Source of the DNA: Chamaecyparis obtusa
Lineage: Eukaryota; Streptophyta; Pinopsida; Cupressales; Cupressaceae
Reading direction: 5' to 3'
Length of the DNA stretch: 64,000 bases
NCBI GenBank assembly: GCA_027943335.1
Contig: BSBK01001162.1
Coordinates: 1,912,001 to 1,976,000 of the forward strand
The position numbers were made by a program, and so were the translations under genes. A model generated the notes under the pieces. It saw only the letters and a program-made list of their open reading frames with translations, did not search any database and was not told the origin of the DNA. Shown here in pieces: positions 61,201-64,000 of this stretch (position 1 is its first letter; each line of letters begins with the position of its first letter).

Positions 61201-62688
61201 GGTCTCTCATTGCATTCACATTACTTATCTTTACTATGTTATCAAAATTGATATGACATAGTCTTTTTTGCCACAGCCAACTGTCATCAACTTTAGAAAC
61301 ACAACAACTTGCTTTTGAATTAAGTTGAAAACATTACCTTTAGTCTTTGAGCCTGATGCAATCATAACACCATCCTTGTTGTTAATGATGCACTTGTTGT
61401 CTTTGAACTCCAACTGATAACCTTTTTCAAGTAGTTGTCCAACACTAAGAAGGTTATGCTTCAAACCATCTACATAGAGAACATTATCAGTGTTGTTCTT
61501 TCCATCCAATGTGATAGCTCCTCTACCAATGATAGGTTTAGGAGTGTTATCTAAAAATATAACCATGCCACCATTGTATTTTTATGAACAAACCTATCTT
61601 TATCACCTATCATGTGATGTGAACAAACACTATCTATGATCCAATCTGTCCTTATGTCTACTTGTGAAATCAATGCTAACTTTTCTTCTTCTTTATCATT
61701 TACATGATCCATTTCACTATTCATTTTCTCTATAATAGAAATGAATCCAATTTCATCTTCAGTTGAATCATCCTCTGATACTCCATCTCCAACATAGTAA
61801 CATTCCTTTGAATACTTAGGCTTGTAGTCATTTTTGAACTTTTTAGCTCTTGTAGGACACTTGGATGCAAAGTGACCAATCTTATTACATGAAAAGCATT
61901 TAAATGGTAATTGACCTTCATATTTCCCTTTTCCTTTCTTTTCTCTTTTAGGAATCATAGCAATGAAATCATCTAATTTTTTCTCTTCATCATCATCATC
62001 AAAATTACTAGAAGTGCTTGCAGATTTCTTACCATGGACTAATGCCTTGAAGGTTGTTTCACTTTTAGGTTCTGTCTTCAATCTTGAAATCTCAAAAGCT
62101 AAAATTTTGTTGATCAAGGTCTCTCTTTTGAAATTTGATGTAAGCTACACGGTCTCATCAAGGATGTAGATCTTTTTTTCATACTCTTCTGTGAGAGTGG
62201 TCATCAACTTATCCATAATGTCTTCTTCCGAGATCTCTCCACCATTGTTCCTAATTCTTGCAACTGCTTCATTAATCCTTTGGTTGTAAGCTCTGATGTT
62301 TTCTTCAGTTAACATCTCTAATGCATTGTATCTTTTCTTCCAAGTTTTTCTGCGTGCATCCTTGGCTTGTTGATCTCCTTCAAACATGTCTTCTAGGTGC
62401 TTCCATATCTTGTGGGTTGTATCTACTTTTTTTTATCTCTGAAAAGTCACTATCAGATAGGGCACTGACAAGGGCCTCTTTGGTTATTGCATTCTGATGA
62501 AACAATTTCTTGTGCTTTTCAGTAGCATCATCCTTTGCAAGGTCTACTAAAGTGGGGATCTTAACTTCTTTCATAGTCACATCAAAAACTTCAAAAGCAA
62601 TGCATTGCAAGTGTGTCACCATCTAGTTCTTCTAGTCAAGATAATTCTCTCCATCAAACTTCAGACTTTCTTTTCTGAAGAATTCCAT
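61201..62688 (-). pseudogene. Copia gag, zinc knuckle, protease and pre-integrase region
   Basis: Starts at ATG 62688 (MEFFRKESLKFDGENYLD, a DUF4219-like start) with two stops at 62632 and 62623 at family Trp positions. Gag continues with ARRKTWKKRYNALEMLTEEN and IMDKLMTTLTEEYEKK (UBN2-type). A CCHC zinc knuckle, CFSCNKIGHFASKC, is at about 61900-61860. The protease motif is WIIDSVCSHHMIGD near 61630, where the usual D-S/T-G reads D-S-V, so the active site is altered. The pre-integrase part (LYVDGLKHNLLSVGQLLEKG, 61480-61420) leads up to the TRIM insertion at 61195. Several frame changes occur, for example near 62390, 62145 and 61560. Confidence 0.88.
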
Positions 62689-62730
62689 ATGATCAACCTC
62701 AAGCTATTCAACTTTCTCTCTGAGGTACTT

Positions 62731-62745
62731 GGCTCTGATTCCAAT
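62731..62745 (-). other. Copia primer-binding site
   Basis: Minus strand ATTGGAATCAGAGCC abuts the 5' LTR; it is one base away from the common TTGGTATCAGAGCC initiator Met tRNA site. Confidence 0.8.
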
Positions 62746-63053
62746 TGTTAGGAATAGTCCCAATAAATAACTGAGAGGGGGGGGGGGTGAATTAGTTATC
62801 TACAAGTTTCCAATTCTTTATCCAATTAAGTATACTTAAACATAAAACATAAACACAATGAAAGAACACTTGAACACAACACCAATATTTTGGTTACGGG
62901 GAAACCCAAATAGGTAAAAACCTCGGTGGGAATTGACACCCACAAATAATCTGCACTAGTGTAACCCTGTTAGGAGTTTCTTTACAATGCATTTAGTATA
63001 GTGACCTGCTCAAGGGTCGGACCCTGTTAGGAGTCTTTTACAATTAACCTTGT
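62746..63053 (-). repeat. Copia 5' LTR, only the first 308 bp match
   Basis: Aligns with 41462 onward up to TTTTACAATTAACC. It carries the poly-G tract near 62777-62786 and lacks about 25 bp present near 41680 in the other LTR. Similarity stops abruptly at about 63053. Confidence 0.85.
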
Positions 63054-64000
63054 GTTGGTGAACGGATTTGTCTTTCAACAAAAACCTTTCAAATGACTCT
63101 TGAATGCCCAAACAAGAAGACACAATCAACAACCAATAGTTGGGTCATTTGTAATTAAAATATGCAAATGCCCTCTAAATTTTGGTATGAAGGTACAACT
63201 CCCTCCGTTTGATATGCAATGAATTTTATATCACTGATATGCTTTTCACTAGAAAACATCAAAGGCATCAACATCTACTCATAAACATGATGTAGATGTG
63301 AAGAGATTTTAAAGATATACACAAAAAGAATATGAGAGGCTGATACAAAGCCCACTTCTCTCACACCCACAAATCATAATTCATTAAATCAAGAAACATA
63401 TATTCTTTCCAAACATAGCCTAATTCTGAAAACAAAGTTCCAAAATCAAGCACATGCACAGCTGAATAAGTAAAACATGATGCTGAAAAAGATTTTAATG
63501 AGACAAAGCTCAATGAATCTGAAGGAATAATAATGAATTCAAAGATTCATAAACTATTTCTCCATTATTTCAATATCCAAGATGAGCTGTACATTACATA
63601 TGCATAGAAAGAAAAACATGCTCTCTTTCCCTTACAATATTCAAAACTCAGAACTCCCCCTCCCAGAGCATAAAGACTCTTGCAAAAAAAGAAGCCCCCT
63701 GCATTATAGAATAAAACCAGAAACTAAAACTCCTCTGCTTGTAGCCAAAAGTCTCTAGCCAAAGGTCCAAAAAAAGGAACCCCTGCTTTGTCTTTCTATC
63801 CTCCCTTTATTGTCTTGCCGGATGATTCTTATCAGTTACAATAATGATTCTTGAAACTGTTTTCACTTAAAACCTTTAATCTTTTTCCTCCTCTCTGATA
63901 ATATGCATGCTCCCTTTAATTTGATATCTTCATAAACTATTTATGAAAATATTTTAATGATATACTTCAATGTTTTAAATGATATTTGGACAGGTGGCAT
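63054..64000. other. Unidentified sequence replacing the rest of the copia 5' LTR
   Basis: No coding similarity seen. It begins close to TGTTGGTGAACGG, which could be the start of yet another LTR inserted into the copia LTR; the other end is outside the window. Confidence 0.4.

Larger units (their letters stand above)
41462..63053 (-). mobile_element. Ty1/copia retrotransposon, minus strand, split by nested elements
   Basis: The order on the minus strand is 5' LTR (partly preserved, 62746-63053), primer-binding site, gag-protease (62688-61201), [TRIM plus gypsy insertions], integrase-RT-RNase H (45731-43130), polypurine tract, 3' LTR (41462-42765). That gag-protease-integrase-RT order defines copia. 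After removal of the insertions the coding frame continues across the TRIM target site. The sequence left of 41462 is GGATC; the matching right-hand duplication would lie beyond 63053 and is not visible because the 5' LTR is cut short. About 6.1 kb of the span is copia sequence; the remainder is inserted DNA. Confidence 0.9.

Overview
This is a piece of a plant nuclear chromosome, most likely from a gymnosperm and probably a conifer (inference). The grounds are AT-rich DNA with a very low gene density, a plant nuclear gene with GT-AG introns, PPR fragments whose wording (CAKMGALEQG repeats) resembles large conifer PPR families, and deeply nested plant transposons: CACTA, a Harbinger-type MITE, an L1 LINE with an RNase H, Ty1/copia, a TRIM and a Tat-type Ty3/gypsy element. 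No CRISPR array, rRNA or convincing tRNA gene was seen.

Layout. 1-2210: decayed CACTA transposase, minus strand, running off the left edge. 4232-6180: two broken PPR fragments. 6600-12261: a direct duplication of about 2.3 kb. One copy gained a (TA)61 tract; the other gained an 862-bp MITE with a TTA target duplication and an empty-site control in its sister. Both copies contain a long imperfect palindrome. 14911-21708: the only gene that looks intact, with three exons (5919 nt) encoding a 1972-residue, very acidic, repeat-rich protein with one hydrophobic segment at each end; a nine-unit minisatellite follows it. 24791-27000: tandem repeats, then a minus-strand LTR with its polypurine tract. 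29560-32690: a truncated, decayed gypsy element. 33452-40513: a 7-kb L1 LINE on the minus strand with an 18-bp target duplication.

The right third is a nested stack. A copia element (minus strand, 41462 to at least 63053) is split by a 335-bp TRIM (minus strand), and the TRIM is split by a 15.1-kb Tat-lineage gypsy element (plus strand, 45943-61061). Each step can be read from target duplications (ACAAG for gypsy; AAGTA/AGGTA for the TRIM) and LTR divergence (about 8/1423 differences for gypsy, about 14/138 for the TRIM). The copia is itself inserted in a minisatellite.

The transposons are largely open in one frame but punctuated by nonsense codons. In the copia, where protein conservation reveals the lost residue, most stops replace Trp or Gln. 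This is the pattern expected from C-to-T decay of methylated DNA. The host gene shows none of this and is the most interesting candidate for an undescribed protein. All comparisons were made by eye; no searches or alignments were run.
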